From: Strongylocentrotus droebachiensis
Taxonomy: Eukaryota; Echinodermata; Echinoidea; Camarodonta; Strongylocentrotidae
Reading direction: 5' to 3'
NCBI GenBank assembly: GCA_035222895.1
Contig: JAVYIG010000323.1
Span: 557,001-621,000, forward strand
Length of the DNA stretch: 64,000 nucleotides
Below the pieces are notes generated by a model. That model made no database searches. It was not told where the DNA came from and was given only the letters and a program-made list of their open reading frames with translations. Positions 47,324 through 58,585 of the stretch are shown here, piece by piece. The first letter of the stretch is position 1, and each line of letters opens with the position of its first letter. Both the position numbers and the translations under genes were made by a program.

Positions 47324-48226
47324 CACTGTAAAAAAATAATAGTCGAAAGAACTCAATAAAATTGAGGAAAAGAATTGCCTTATTTTTATTAAGTAAATAT
47401 TACCTACGGCATCTTAAGTAGAATTTACTTATTTTGCTGAATACATTTTTACTCAGTTAAATCGAGTTACATTAACGTAAATAATTTAAGTATTGTAATC
47501 ATTTTAGATAATTAAAAAAAAGCTATGATAGGATTACATATTGCACGATTTGGTACCCATCTAATCTAACAAGTAACATCCACTAATCATTCACTACTTC
47601 TATTTAAGATTAATCACTAATCACTAACACTACTTCTATTTAAGATTAAGATTCGACACATATTGAAAGGCTCCAAATTTTATATATACTTGATCGTAGC
47701 ATCTTAAAAGGAAAATTGGTTGACAATTTCCTGAAATATCAAGTTTTGATTTGTTTTGAACTGGGTAACAATTAAAATTGTCTTGTCTTTGCTTAGTCAT
47801 GTTAAATGAATTAGTAAATGTTTTAAAGTCCTTAAATTTTCATTCAACCACAAAAAAGAATTGTTTTATTTGAAAAAGAGTTTAATTTGGTCTTAATGAA
47901 TATTCATAAATTATGTAAATATTTCTATTACGCACTGCATCGGTCCTTACTTTAAAAAGATAAGAATAATCAACATGAATTGTTTGAGTAATACGTATAA
48001 TTCCTGATTTTGAGTTAAAATTACTAAATTAATACAAGCTGAAATTACTTAAAGTTCTTATGTATTTGATTTTACTTAAATATTCCACGTATGTTGTACT
48101 AAATTGAAAGTTTGAGTTAGCAAGACTTAAATTTAGTGCGTAAGTGGCAAAACTAATGTTTTCAAGTAAATTCTACATGGAAAAAATACGTAAAAATTAC
48201 CAATGAACAAATTATTTTTTACAGTG
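47324..48226. mobile_element. TA-flanked DNA element, 903 bp
   Basis: Left CACTGTAAAAAAATAAT and right ATTATTTTTTACAGTG are inverted. TA precedes the left end (47322-47323) and follows the right (48227-48228). The inverted similarity resumes inward (AGTAGAATTTACTTATTT against AAGTAAATTCTAC), so the full repeat is long and imperfect. No ORF. The CACTGTAAAAAA end with a TA target suggests a Tc1/mariner or ISL2EU-like source; this is not settled. Confidence 0.8.
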
Positions 48227-48228
48227 TA

Positions 48229-50183
48229 CGCTTCGTGCTTGCAATCAAATCCTTTACTCAATCTGATACACAAAGATGAATACAATGTTTATACTTTCTA
48301 CACTATTTTCAATTGAAACGCCGTATCTATTAATCCCCTTTTCTCTCTAAAATAGCTCTTTTGCATCTCTCTCAATATCACCTACTGTTGTGTATTTTAG
48401 GATCAATTTGTCAAAAAATATGACTTGAATGATTCATTTCTTGGATAGTCCACAAGTAAAAAAAAAATTGTTATGATAAAGATAAGATACTGGTAGAAAT
48501 GGAGATTACTTTTAATGGTAACGTGGGAGAGATGTAAACTCACATAAGCTTCTGCTGCACATCTTCCGTTTTCAATCAGTGGTTGCAGACATAAAGGTTG
48601 TTCATAGTCACTTCTGATCAGTCAGCGTTTATTTTATGATCCTCTGGTCTTTTTGCACAAATTGAGAGATTTCGCTTCTTCTCAGCACATCGTCGCGTTT
48701 TAATATATTAAATTTGACGTGTTCAAATGGATTCAAGCACCGACCACCCCCCCCCCCCTCCACCCCCGTCCCAAGTCCACATAACATCGTTATAGACACG
48801 AAAAGGAGTAGTGAAACTGAAATCTAGGATGTTTTTTCGAACCTCATCGCTTCTCTTTTGTTGCGAGTCGATTAACAACGCTCTGCAAGATTATGAAACT
48901 AGACCCAGAGCATATATCCGTTCGACTCTAGTGAAAAATGGCGGATGATAATGACAATTGAAATTAAGTGCTTGTTAGAGCTAGGAGAAAGACATAAAAG
49001 GAAGAAATAGGTGCTGTAAATGCCTGACTGTAACTCAGTCAAAATGCTGTCTAAACAAGTATGTTTTAAGGATAGTTTTGAACTTATAACTCGTGGAATG
49101 TGGATGCTTCCTTCATATGAGATGGGACATTGTTCCAAAGTGAAGGAGTACACTAAGTAGATAGCCCCTCCCGGTAGAACTTGGTCTGAACAACTGAACA
49201 CTTCAAGAGGGTTTTTCTGAGCTGATCTCAGATTGCGTGACGGTGCATAATATTTAGACCAGATAAACAAGTTGTCCATATTTGAGGCTTCAGTGAAAAC
49301 ATGGCACCTTTGAGAACATGAAAATCCCATCATTCGGGTCTTTGCTGGTCTGGAAAATCATACTTTTCATGTCACCTCGCAAACCATAATTTAAAGCATA
49401 GCCTCACATGTCAGTGTTTATCTATAGACAGGATGGGTAATTATATCTGGAACTATTTGAAGTGTGTAGAAATATTAGAATGTTTGAGCTTTGTGCTATA
49501 CAAAACGGAAATATGTGTTTGTTTTTTCGTTAGGTATCTTTAAGTTTTCAAACTATTGCAGAGTTGCAGAATATTCTGAAGTAAGCATGCAATATGTTTG
49601 GGTAGCCTTCTAGTGTAAATCGATATTGACAAGGATGCGATGGTTTGGGTATTGATGGCATTGGTTTGACCTATGGCAGTGTCAAAACAATTTCGCTTCT
49701 CATTTTGACTAGAAATGAATCTCTTATATTTGAAAAGGGAAACTGATCAACAACAAATTTTCCCTGAGAGCGAGATCCTTTATTGCGATTAAGAGATTTT
49801 GTTTGGGTTTTTGAAAGCTAAAGAATGATATATGTCTCTCAACATCAAGCTCACATTAATGTTCAGATATAAATCAAACATTTAAAAGAAATATTTTCAG
49901 CCAGCGCAAATTTGGGTGGAAGCGAGGTTGACAATGATTGCTCAAGCCACATCCTTTCAACTCACAATAGACACTACTATGACATAACAGATAATAGGCG
50001 GGATAGAAGATTCTCGGAATTCCTTTGTTTTAAAAGCTCATTAACTTTGTTTCTATGATATCTGTCCTCGTTCATGTCAATTTTTAAGGCTGGCTGTTAT
50101 TTCTTTTGTTATTGATTGGAAGGGTTCAACTGCCTAATGAAGGAGATAGTAACCTCTTTATACGGTCTCTGATAGACACAAAT
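48229..50183. other. unassigned DNA
   Basis: C run at about 48748-48760. A 144-codon minus-strand ORF (48899-49333) lacks recognisable domains. On the plus strand the same region, with several stops, has the look of a decayed repeat, but I cannot name it. Confidence 0.4.
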
Positions 50184-50297
50184 AGGGACTTTTAGATTCG
50201 CACGAAGACAATGGGCATTGCTACGGTCGACGTCCTTTTAATGCACTGCCGTGAATGGAAGTCACACGTATCAGTCCACGCAAATCTAAAAGTCCCT
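50184..50297. mobile_element. 114-bp MITE, TA target
   Basis: AGGGACTTTTAGATTCGC on the left; GCAAATCTAAAAGTCCCT on the right. The outermost bases give TA-GGGACTTTTAGATT..AATCTAAAAGTCCC-TA, so a TA target is likely. Very compact; non-coding. Confidence 0.85.
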
Positions 50298-51654
50298 AAT
50301 ATCTTTTGATTGGGGGACGTTATATAATTTGATTACAACATTTTTGCGTGAATTTGTTGTTGGTTATGTGGAATATTTCTAGAATTATAAAATGAGATTG
50401 ATACTCATCAACTTGCAGATTGCATCAAATGATTCCCGACGAAAAAAGAATATCGTATTCTATAAAACATTTCACATGGTTTTAGATTTTTTTTCATTAC
50501 GTTAATCGTTAATATTTACTACTTAAAGTGGCTGGATAAAAAGTAGGATTCACTGCGGAATAATTGATCTCACCTCTGATTTTTCTTATTAGGTGTGTGT
50601 GTATGTGCGTGTGTTTGTTATCTTGCATGACATGTTTTATAATAATTTAATTAATGATAGTACGTGGTACTTATGTTTAGCATTTTAGAAAAATCAATAT
50701 CGATTAATTCCTATGCGATGTATTAAGTAAAGGGTCATTACTCGAAAGAAAAAGAAAGAAGAAAGAATACCCTTATCTTTATCATTATTCTACCAACCTT
50801 GTTTAGATTGTTTTGAAATTCCTTTATTGCTTTTACTGTGGCATATAGATATAAATATATATACTTTAGTTTTTAGATAGCGACAATGGTAAAGCGTCAT
50901 GTCACCACTAGAAAGTGTACTGAATCAGTGTCAAGGTTTATTTGTGATCGGTAGAGTATCAATCCATTATATTAAATTGGATATTAGGTGTATCTCGGTC
51001 CTCCATTAGTGTATCTATATCTGGCAGGTCGGTGACCGGTCCATAATATTTCTTCAACGCACTCGAAAGTGAACACTCTGTTGTATTCTGAGGTAGTAGA
51101 ATTGAATGAGTAATTTATGCACTACCGATTCTCCTGGTACAGAAAATGCATCAATAAATAACCAAACATATATATGGAAAATAAGCTTTGTAAAAGTAAA
51201 GAACCTCCTAATGAAAGATAACAACAAGAAGCATATTTTCATTCTCAATTTTGTAAACATGCTTGTCTATTTTATCATGTAGTGGTACGGTTCATGACAA
51301 AGATGGGGCATTCGGACTTTAGTCTTCCGGCCAACTTTATAAATGTTATTGTATCCATGTACTATCCCGGCTTCAGCTAGTATAAATCAGGATTCAACGA
51401 ACTCCTTAAATAGCAGGCTCTCATTACGCCTATGGGTTGAAACTGGCTAATGGAGATTGATGCATAACCACATAACGTCTCTGTGAGGAAGTGATTCAAA
51501 ATATGGCCGATTGAAGAAAAACGTGTGTTAAACACTACACCTTCATCGGGTTTTGACCTTATTTATGCATATTCTGTGTCCATTGCTCGTCAATAATTCG
51601 CATACTATCTTCAACAGAGAGTACTTGTATTTGATTTTTGGATTGATGGGAATG
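50298..51654. other. unassigned AT-rich DNA
   Basis: No gene, RNA or repeat boundaries recognised. Confidence 0.5.
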
Positions 51655-52084
51655 ATATAAAGATAAAGTTGAGTTCCGGTATATATGCGAATTATCGGGA
51701 AAGGAACTCTGTGGAGGTGTTTGGAAATAGCTGATCATGTAGCAGATAAAATATGGTGTAAACTATGAGGTTTTTTGATCAGCAAAATGGTAAGAAACTG
51801 GCCCAGTTTTGCTAAAGGTCAAATGCACAGAAATGTGTATATGGGACTACACAAACATGGAGCATGGAAGTTGCAGTCCACAACCTTTAGCTGTTACTTA
51901 TCACATTACGAATAAGAGGTCATTCAGGGAACATATTTTCTATATAACTGTTCCACGCTAATAAATTTTAAAAGAATTAAAATGCTTACAAATTTTGTTT
52001 TTCACCTCTCCTAGAACTCAACGTTTCATTTCAAATATTCGAATTTTAAAGTGAGGTAGGACCCAACACCTTTGATTGACAGTA
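51655..52084 (+). repeat. dispersed repeat, family J copy
   Basis: AAAGATAAAGTTGAGTTCCG, GTAAGAAACTGGCCCAGTTT, ACAGAAATGTGTATATGGGA, TTCAGGGAACATATTTTC and TTTCACCTCTCCTAGAACTC parallel the copy at 31.3 kb. The termini remain undefined. Confidence 0.55.
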
Positions 52085-53524
52085 TATCATGTTTAGACAG
52101 GAGTTCGTCCAAACCCACACATCGTATTAGGCTCATTACAACCTGGTAGAGTACATAGGTTTGTATTGATAATGAGCGCGTAAATTAGCTTATCAAATGC
52201 GATGCGGTTATCGGGGTGAAATCAGTATAGGTATGGTTCAACGGTGTGTGTGCGCGACAGTGTGTGTATGTTTGTGTGCGCGAGAGTGTGTATTGTGTGC
52301 GAGGCTGCCATGGACGATGATGCTCACAACGAATAATTCCCGCCATTTGCAGTGGCAAGCTCGCAGAGTTAGTGGTTTAATAGAGAGGAAAACTATGAAG
52401 GAGTGACGTCGGGGTGTTATACATTTTATATTTATGTTTATTCTTATTTCTATATTCAGGATAGGAACTTTTTGCCTCAAGAGGTTCCTTTTAACTCAAT
52501 CAAAATATTTCTTCCAAGCGATTGGGATTACTATTTACGATGATGATAATTACCTAAGTAGTGTTTACATCGAAGGATCCTGTAGGCAAGTGATTTCTTA
52601 TCTGCATCGAAACCTATCGATGTGCATTTTGTCTCTCTCTCTCTTTTCTCTCATGTTACATCCTCTTGTCCTCCTCTTTCTCTCTCTCTCTCTCTGAAAT
52701 GATTTAGGAAGATCAAGTTCGGTCATATAGGATCCAAAGGAAGAAAAACAAAAAGAAAATGCTTGGTTTTTAAATTTTTACTTGAGCAAAATTAACTAGA
52801 ACGCTTTACGATTTGTTTTGCTATGGATCCAAAGGGATATAATATCATAGTTTTCCTTTGGTTTAAACAAAAAGAATTCGTCTGAGCTATGTTTTGTGAT
52901 ACGATGGAATATTTCGCATAGTTTGGAGCTGGCGTAGAGCACCCACCCCTCCTGCGTAAAGGTACAATAAAAAACAACATAAATGGGTATACCCAAATAC
53001 ATTACGCCCCCCCCCCCCTTTCATCGTAGAGATCCGCCTCATAGTTATGAATATATGGATACGCCACTGGAATTTTTTCCAAGAATCTGTCTGTAAAAGA
53101 ATCTCATCACCATTCCTGTATTGAACCATTATCCATAGACATTTCCTATCACATTTCATCGTTGAACAATGCATATGATATCCATATTTCCGCGAGCATT
53201 TCCGATTTTTTGATGTAGTCAGCAATTATTCAAGACCTTATGAAATCTATCGCTTGTCATCCAAGGTTAGCAAAGACATACCATATTTCCGATTTGCATT
53301 TCACTATGAGGTCAGTATAATCAAATTACATGCCACTGCCCATCATGCATTCAAACGTATCAATTTGGGGTTTTGTAAGTCGTGTCAAGAGTCAGCATTA
53401 GACTCTTGTCCTCGTATCAAAGCTCATACTTAAAGTTGAAAATAATCCTTTCACTTTTAAGCTGAAGAATCGATAAATTACATGTCAACAACTTTTATTT
53501 TCGAAGGAAGTTTCTAAACTTTTG
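52085..53524. other. unassigned DNA with GT and CT tracts
   Basis: GT/GCGC-rich stretch at 52240-52300 and CT tract at 52675-52695. A C run (53007-53018) is followed by ATCCGCCTCAT..ATACGCCACTGG, probably a decayed GC-rich repeat related to that at 34.45 kb. No gene recognised. Confidence 0.45.
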
Positions 53525-53770
53525 AATTGTTCGTGGTCCAGTGGAAACGTCACCGGACTGTCGATGACATTGTTCGCAGTTCGAGTTCCGCCGCGGCACT
53601 ACTGTCCATTGGCGAGACATCAGTCTGCATGTGCCACTCTCCACCCAGGTGATGTGAATGGGTACCCGGTAAAAAGAACTTCCTCAAATACCAGAGCGCC
53701 TTATCATCTCTGCTAGGGTAATGCTGGGTAAATGGATAAGTCCGTATTGCAGCGCCTACAAACATTAGTG
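53525..53770 (+). mobile_element. tRNA-derived SINE, 5' part (interrupted)
   Basis: Box A TGGTCCAGTGG (53534-53544) and box B AGTTCGAGTTCC (53579-53590). The body has GCCACTCTCCACCCAGGTGA and GGGTACCCGGTAAAAAG. The SINE stops at GTG (53770), where a TTAA element intervenes, and its L2-like tail resumes at 54121. Confidence 0.85.
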
Positions 53771-54120
53771 TTAAAGGGATCCGGTAACTTTGTCCCAGAT
53801 TCTGAAACAAAATCATGGATTTAGCTCATGCTGCAATGATAATTTTGAACATTTAGGTCAGTCAGGAACCCCATGACTTTTACAAGCCGATCCCCTGTCT
53901 GATTATCAAGATATTGAGTTTTCCTAACGGCTTTCATAACACTACAGTCTTTTGGGGGTAAACGAGTAAAGTAAAACCGGTCACTCAAAGATTTTTACTT
54001 TTTTGAGGCACTTCTTGATCATTTTTTGAAGGGCTTCAATATTATTACACCATATCACAGACACTTATAACATGTAGGGCCGTGAATATCATATTTAACA
54101 TTGTTAAACGATGACTTTAA
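53771..54120 (-). mobile_element. family F TTAA element nested in a SINE
   Basis: Reverse orientation: the left edge is TTAAAGGGATCC and the right edge is GATGACTTTAA, with all family blocks in inverted order (CCGATCCCCTGTCTGATTAT, AAAACCGGTCACTCAAAG, CACCATATCACAGACAC). Closing the gap with a single TTAA gives a continuous SINE tail (TTAAGCGCTATATA), which shows directly that TTAA is the target. Confidence 0.9.
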
Positions 54121-54165
54121 GCGCTATATATTACTATTATTATTAGTATTCCTATGCAGCGTTGG
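54121..54165 (+). mobile_element. 3' tail of the interrupted SINE
   Basis: GCGCTATATATTACTATTAT and further triplets are the L2-type end of the SINE begun at 53525. Confidence 0.75.
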
Positions 54166-55106
54166 TTGTATTAATTTCAATTATCGAACACATTATACCG
54201 ACTTCTGCCAGAAGGAAATATATGTGAATATCCATTTCCTGAGTATAAACACCAACAGATGGTGTTTCTCGGACTCAGATGCTGGACTTATACTTGATAC
54301 TGGTTGATTATACGCTCTATCAATTATCACGCCGGCCAATACACATCATAATGGTTTTCTCCTTGTGGCCAATTAATCTCGTCTGGTTATCTCATCTCGT
54401 CCTTTGATCTCATCTCGCATGTTTATCTCGTCAAAAAAGAAATTCACCTTATTCCGTCTCTCAAGCTGATATTCAGACGGTATGTATGGGTCAGATCCGA
54501 TCTATATATGGATGTACACATCTGTAAGGGCCATTGTCACAGGAGACTAATATGAAGAAGGCCGCCGTTAAATCAGGGACGTGATAGAGAAGGACTTGAA
54601 TCAAGCCGTTCTCCTTTGACCCCATGCTCCAAGCCGCCGGAAAGTTATGCGCTAATCTGCAGCTGTTGACCAGGTGGTGAGATAAAAGAGCGCATGAAAT
54701 TTTAGGATTTAGAATTCCTACATCAGAAAATGGTATCACAGCAACTGTTCGCTGTCCCTTCCAATGATTTCTCATCCATTGTTGAATGTGTAAAGAGTAG
54801 AACAAGCGAACACAAACTTGTGTAATTTCATTCTTTTTTAAACTTGAAAAATACAAAAAACACGCAAAAACACGCATTAGCAAACTTAATGTTATTGAAG
54901 ATTGTAAATCATGGATCAAATAACGGGACATTAAAGCATGCACAAATTAGCGCATCATCCTAAAATATTGAGTTTTTGACAGGATGTAATTTTTCTTTTA
55001 CCAACTCTGGCACACAATTTAAAGGCAGGACGGAGTTCTAAATTTGAAAATTTGTTTGATGCACTATTCCCAATAAAATTCCCATATAAAGTTTTTAATT
55101 TACATT
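54166..55106. other. unassigned DNA, one high-complexity block
   Basis: The block at about 54520-54790 is GC-richer than its surroundings and repeat-free, with CAGCTG and CAGGTG E-boxes and GATAA (about 54660-54685). A 150-codon minus-strand ORF spans it without known domains. It could be an exon or a regulatory element; I cannot tell. Confidence 0.4.
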
Positions 55107-55571
55107 ATATACCTCACTTAAGTAATCCAGCCATCTGATTGGTCGAAATTGCATTCATAAACTGTTCCTGTAAAATTCCCGGTAACTATGCTTAAAACAT
55201 TTCAATATTTTTAATAACCATGGTTATTAAAAATAGTTGGTCAGCCTCCATGGTTACCCCATAGGTTTACATGTTAAAAAATGGTTTGAGCGATGTGTGC
55301 GAAGGATTGGTCGGTAATTTCAATACAATTGAATCTCGATCGATCTTACCGACAATTTTATCTTGCATTGTTGACATGAAGACGAAAATAAACTTCCAAA
55401 AACAAAAAAACAACATCTGCCGATAGATCTTGATCTAAGTTCGTGCCAATATGCATTGCAAAAGTAAAAGAAGAGTCCGTATATGGAGCTTTTGCGAAGC
55501 ATTCATCACACGCGAAGCCGGTTTCAATCCATCTAAAGTATATATTGTACAAAACTGCCAAGTATGTTAAC

Positions 55572-55656
55572 ATCGCGCGATGGCCGAGAGGTCTGAGGCG
55601 CTGACTTTAGATACATCACCTTTTGTACGCAAGAGTTCGAATCTCATCTTCGACAA
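55572..55656 (+). pseudogene. tRNA-Leu/Ser-like pseudogene, unit 1
   Basis: Box A TGGCCGAGAGG (55581-55591) and box B GAGTTCGAATC (55633-55643). The 3' end CTTCGACA has no complementary 5' acceptor strand, and the T stem does not pair. It is therefore a tRNA-derived relic, not a tRNA gene. Confidence 0.65.
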
Positions 55657-55713
55657 AAAAAAAAAGTTTTTTTTATTTTTTATTTTTTAGTCTATTTTTT
55701 TTCGGCATATAAA

Positions 55714-55878
55714 AGTATTAATGACTGCTTTAATATTCGAGAAATAGTTGTTTTTATACGCTCTCGGGAAGGTTACAATTGGGCTATTCCCCTCGGCACG
55801 CCTCGGGGAATAGCACAATTCTAACCTTCCCTTGAGCGTCATAAAACAACTATTTCTCTCAAAGCAGTCATTAATACT
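55714..55878. repeat. long inverted repeat, unit 1 tail
   Basis: AGTATTAATGACTGCTTT at the left pairs with AAAGCAGTCATTAATACT at the right. Pairing runs inward through AGAAATAGTTGTTTT, GGGAAGGTTA and CTATTCCCC to a loop near 55798. The arms are about 78 bp with small mismatches. Confidence 0.88.
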
Positions 55879-56366
55879 ATATTATATACCTCACTTAAGT
55901 AATCCAGCCATCTGATTGGTCGAAATTGCATTCATAAACTTCAACTGTTCCTGATAAATTCCCGGTAACCATGCTTAAAACATTTCAATATTTTTAATAA
56001 CCATGGTTATTAAAAAAATAAGTCAGTCTCCATGGTTACCCCATAGGTTTACATGTTAAAAAATGGTTTGAGCGATGGAGGATACCATACGTGTGCGAAA
56101 AATTGGTCGGCAATTTCAATACAATTGAATCTCGATCGATCTTACCGACAATTTTATCTTGCATTGTTGACATGAAGACGAAAATAAACTCTCAAAAACA
56201 AAAAAACAACATCTGCCGATAGATCTTGATCTAAGTTCGTGCCAATATGCATTGCAAAAGTAAAAGAAGGGTCCGTTTCATGGAGCTTTTGCGAAGCATC
56301 CCTCACGCGGAGCCGTTTTCAATCCATTTTAATGTATATATTGGAGAAAACTGCCAAGCCTGTTAA

Positions 56367-56452
56367 CGGCGCCTGATAGCTGAGTGGTCTAAGCGTTGGT
56401 TTTCGATACACCTCTTGTTGTAGGCAAGTGTTCGAATCCCGTCTTCGACAAA
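56367..56452 (+). pseudogene. tRNA-Leu/Ser-like pseudogene, unit 2
   Basis: Box A TAGCTGAGTGG (56377-56387) and box B GTTCGAATCCC (56430-56440) are closer to consensus than in unit 1. Acceptor and T stems still fail to pair. Confidence 0.65.
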
Positions 56453-56508
56453 AATGAAAAATATTTTTTATTTTTTATTTTTTAGTCTATTTTTTTTCGG
56501 CATATAAA

Positions 56509-56673
56509 AGTATTAATGACTGCTTTAATATTCGAGAAATAGTTGTTTTCATACGCTCTCGGGAAGGTTACAATTGGGCTATTCCCCTCGGCAAGCCTCG
56601 GGGAATAGCACAATTCTAACCTTCCCTTGAGCGTAATAAAACAACTATTTCTCTCAAAGCAGTCATTAATACT
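56509..56673. repeat. long inverted repeat, unit 2 tail
   Basis: Same hairpin as 55714-55878, again starting AGTATTAATGACTGC and ending GCAGTCATTAATACT. Several substitutions distinguish it from unit 1. Confidence 0.88.
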
Positions 56674-56675
56674 AT

Positions 56676-57026
56676 ACTGTAATTTTGCCGGTAATTTAAT
56701 ATTTTGTAATAAATGTAAAACTGGTGCCTGGCTTCCGAAATTCTCCGCAGTGGAAGCGCGGTTCGGAGCATGGAACTTCAAAGCCAAGTGGAATGTTACA
56801 CATCCCATTGTTACGCTTTAGAACTCAAGAATGCGTTTGAATAAATTACAAGAGTTTCGCCTCCTGTTCTTTCACCTCCCTGGTTAAATTAACGAGTTAT
56901 GTTAAAAGATGAAATGTGATTTAAATATGTTTAATATTAATTGCTAAAATAAGCTGGAAAGTGATTTGAAGTAAAATGATTCAGGGGCATAGGTCAATAC
57001 TTCTTCTTCTATATCTATTTGTAAAG
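56676..57026. other. unassigned DNA
   Basis: A 64-codon ORF (56627-56821) begins inside the hairpin and has no known motif. Nothing else is seen. Confidence 0.45.
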
Positions 57027-57372
57027 TTAAAGGCATCGTTTAACGATGTTAAATCTGAGATGCATGGCTCTACTCGTTATCAATGTCTGTGATATGGTGT
57101 AATATTGAAGCCCTAAACAAAATTGCGTTTTTAAAATGATCATGAAGTGCTTCAAAACAGTAAAAAAAAAAAAACCTTTGAGTGACCGGTTTTACCATAC
57201 TCATTTCCGTTGAGCATTTCGATTTCCAATCATAAATATCTTGATAATCAGACAGGCGATCGGCTTGTAAAAGTCATGGGATTCCTAACTGACCTAAAGG
57301 TTTATGATTGCAGCATGAGCTAAATCGAGGATTTTGTTTGGAATCATAGGCGAAGATACCCAATCCTATTAA
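57027..57372 (+). mobile_element. family F element (346 bp)
   Basis: Starts TTAAAGGCATCGTTTAACGA with the palindrome CATCGTTTAACGATG. It carries GTGACCGGTTTTACCATACT and CAGACAGGCGATCGGC, and ends in worn AATCCTATTA. The PTC-like segment between the two is shorter than in the 16.3-kb copy. Confidence 0.85.
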
Positions 57373-57390
57373 TGCATACTTCAACGTAAA

Positions 57391-57564
57391 GGCTCGTTCA
57401 GATTTAAAGCGGGAAAACCCCTGCGGTTTTTTGTTGTTGATGACGTAAATTGTAATACGCACCATATTCCTATATCTGCAGTTTCTGCAGTTGCCATTCT
57501 TTTACAAGTACGAATCCAAGGCAGCTTGTTTGCGGCGGTTTACATCGCCATATCTGAACAAGCC
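57391..57564. mobile_element. family E MITE, full length (174 bp)
   Basis: Left GGCTCGTTCAGATTTAAAGC; right GCCATATCTGAACAAGCC. Flanks are GTAAA on the left and TTAAAAG on the right, possibly a TAAA-like duplication. Non-coding. Confidence 0.78.
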
Positions 57565-58585
57565 TTAAAAGTGTGTTCTACTTGGAACCATACTCTTCTG
57601 TGCAATTACACAAATAACAACTCTTCTCGAAGTGTCTCTTATGAACGACTTTTAAACACTTGAAAAAGATGAATCGGGTAGGTGAATGGTGTAACTCTGC
57701 TGTATTTTACTTAGTTTTATAAGCGATCATCGCACAACCAATTAACTCTGGTTTTCTTGTCAAACCGCACTCGTTTATTGCTACAAGCATGGTAGCTGTG
57801 AAGTGGATGGCCACAACGGCTAGGGAATTCAAACAGTGATGTGAGTTAGTATCATCCAGTCTTGATTTCAGCCTACTGTGTCTTCATTTAGTCATAGGTT
57901 AATAAATATAATGGACTGGAATGTACCGTTTTTTCTTTGTCTTATCAAATGAGTCAACCTTTTCCTTTTGATATATTCCAATTATACATGTTTTTCTAAA
58001 GTCACTGCTTTAAAATCAGCATGACAAGAAAATCAGTATTATTATGTCGTATGATTGGGAAGAATATGTGAATGTGTCTGGAACCGAGGCAAACCGTGGC
58101 TCACCATTTTGTTCTCACGGCTCATTTGCTCTGTGATTGGTTGTGACAGGGTCACATGTCTACACGCTGATTAATTCTTTCTTCAGGCTGGTTCCTATGG
58201 CAGCATATGCTCGTTATTTTACTCGTGCCCGGAAATACAGCAGTTATCACTTGAGAAAAGAAGTAATTAGCACGTGTTATATTACAAATCGGGTTAATGA
58301 GTGGGGTTTAGTGACATAGAAAATGTAACCCGCCATACCCATTGTACACCAAACGTCATTGTTTGGCGTAGGACGTATGACCCTGTATGACACGCCCTGT
58401 GTAGGTGAGGTATCAAAATCCTAGTAAATTGAACAGCGCAGAATACTGTTGCCAGAAATTAATGGGGTGTTCTGGTCTGCACTAGAAGAAGCAAAAACCA
58501 AGAAATCATTAAAACAAGACAAAAACTGAATCGCTCTTGTATGGAGCTGCAGTGATAACGGTTAGAATGCTGTGTAACTCTTTCT
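57565..58585. other. unassigned DNA
   Basis: One 60-codon ORF (58137-58319), not recognised. No repeats found. Confidence 0.5.

Larger units (their letters stand above)
55107..55887 (+). repeat. composite repeat unit 1 (tRNA-like head, hairpin tail)
   Basis: The unit opens TATACCTCACTTAAG, includes a perfect 28-bp palindrome (55207-55234, centre CCATGG), a tRNA-like segment, a T-rich run and a terminal inverted repeat. It is followed without spacer by a second copy, 777-795 bp on. The class is uncertain: either a SINE inserted in a larger element before duplication, or one composite element. Confidence 0.85.
55888..56675 (+). repeat. composite repeat unit 2
   Basis: Second copy of the unit at 55107, about 90% alike by eye, with small insertions (TTCAAC near 55940; GAGGATACCATACGT near 56078). 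The order of palindrome, tRNA-like segment, T-rich run and hairpin is kept. Confidence 0.85.

Noticed and set aside
48899-49333. 144-codon minus-strand ORF
   Set aside because: No domain, signal or family resemblance; probably chance or a decayed repeat.
53545-53560. GGAAACGTC as a further hammerhead
   Set aside because: No CTGANGA strand or stem I partner nearby; it lies in a SINE head.
54491-54943. 150-codon minus-strand ORF
   Set aside because: No recognisable motif. The region may be functional but there is no basis for a protein call.
55572-56452. Functional tRNA-Leu/Ser genes
   Set aside because: Box A and B are good but acceptor and T stems do not pair.
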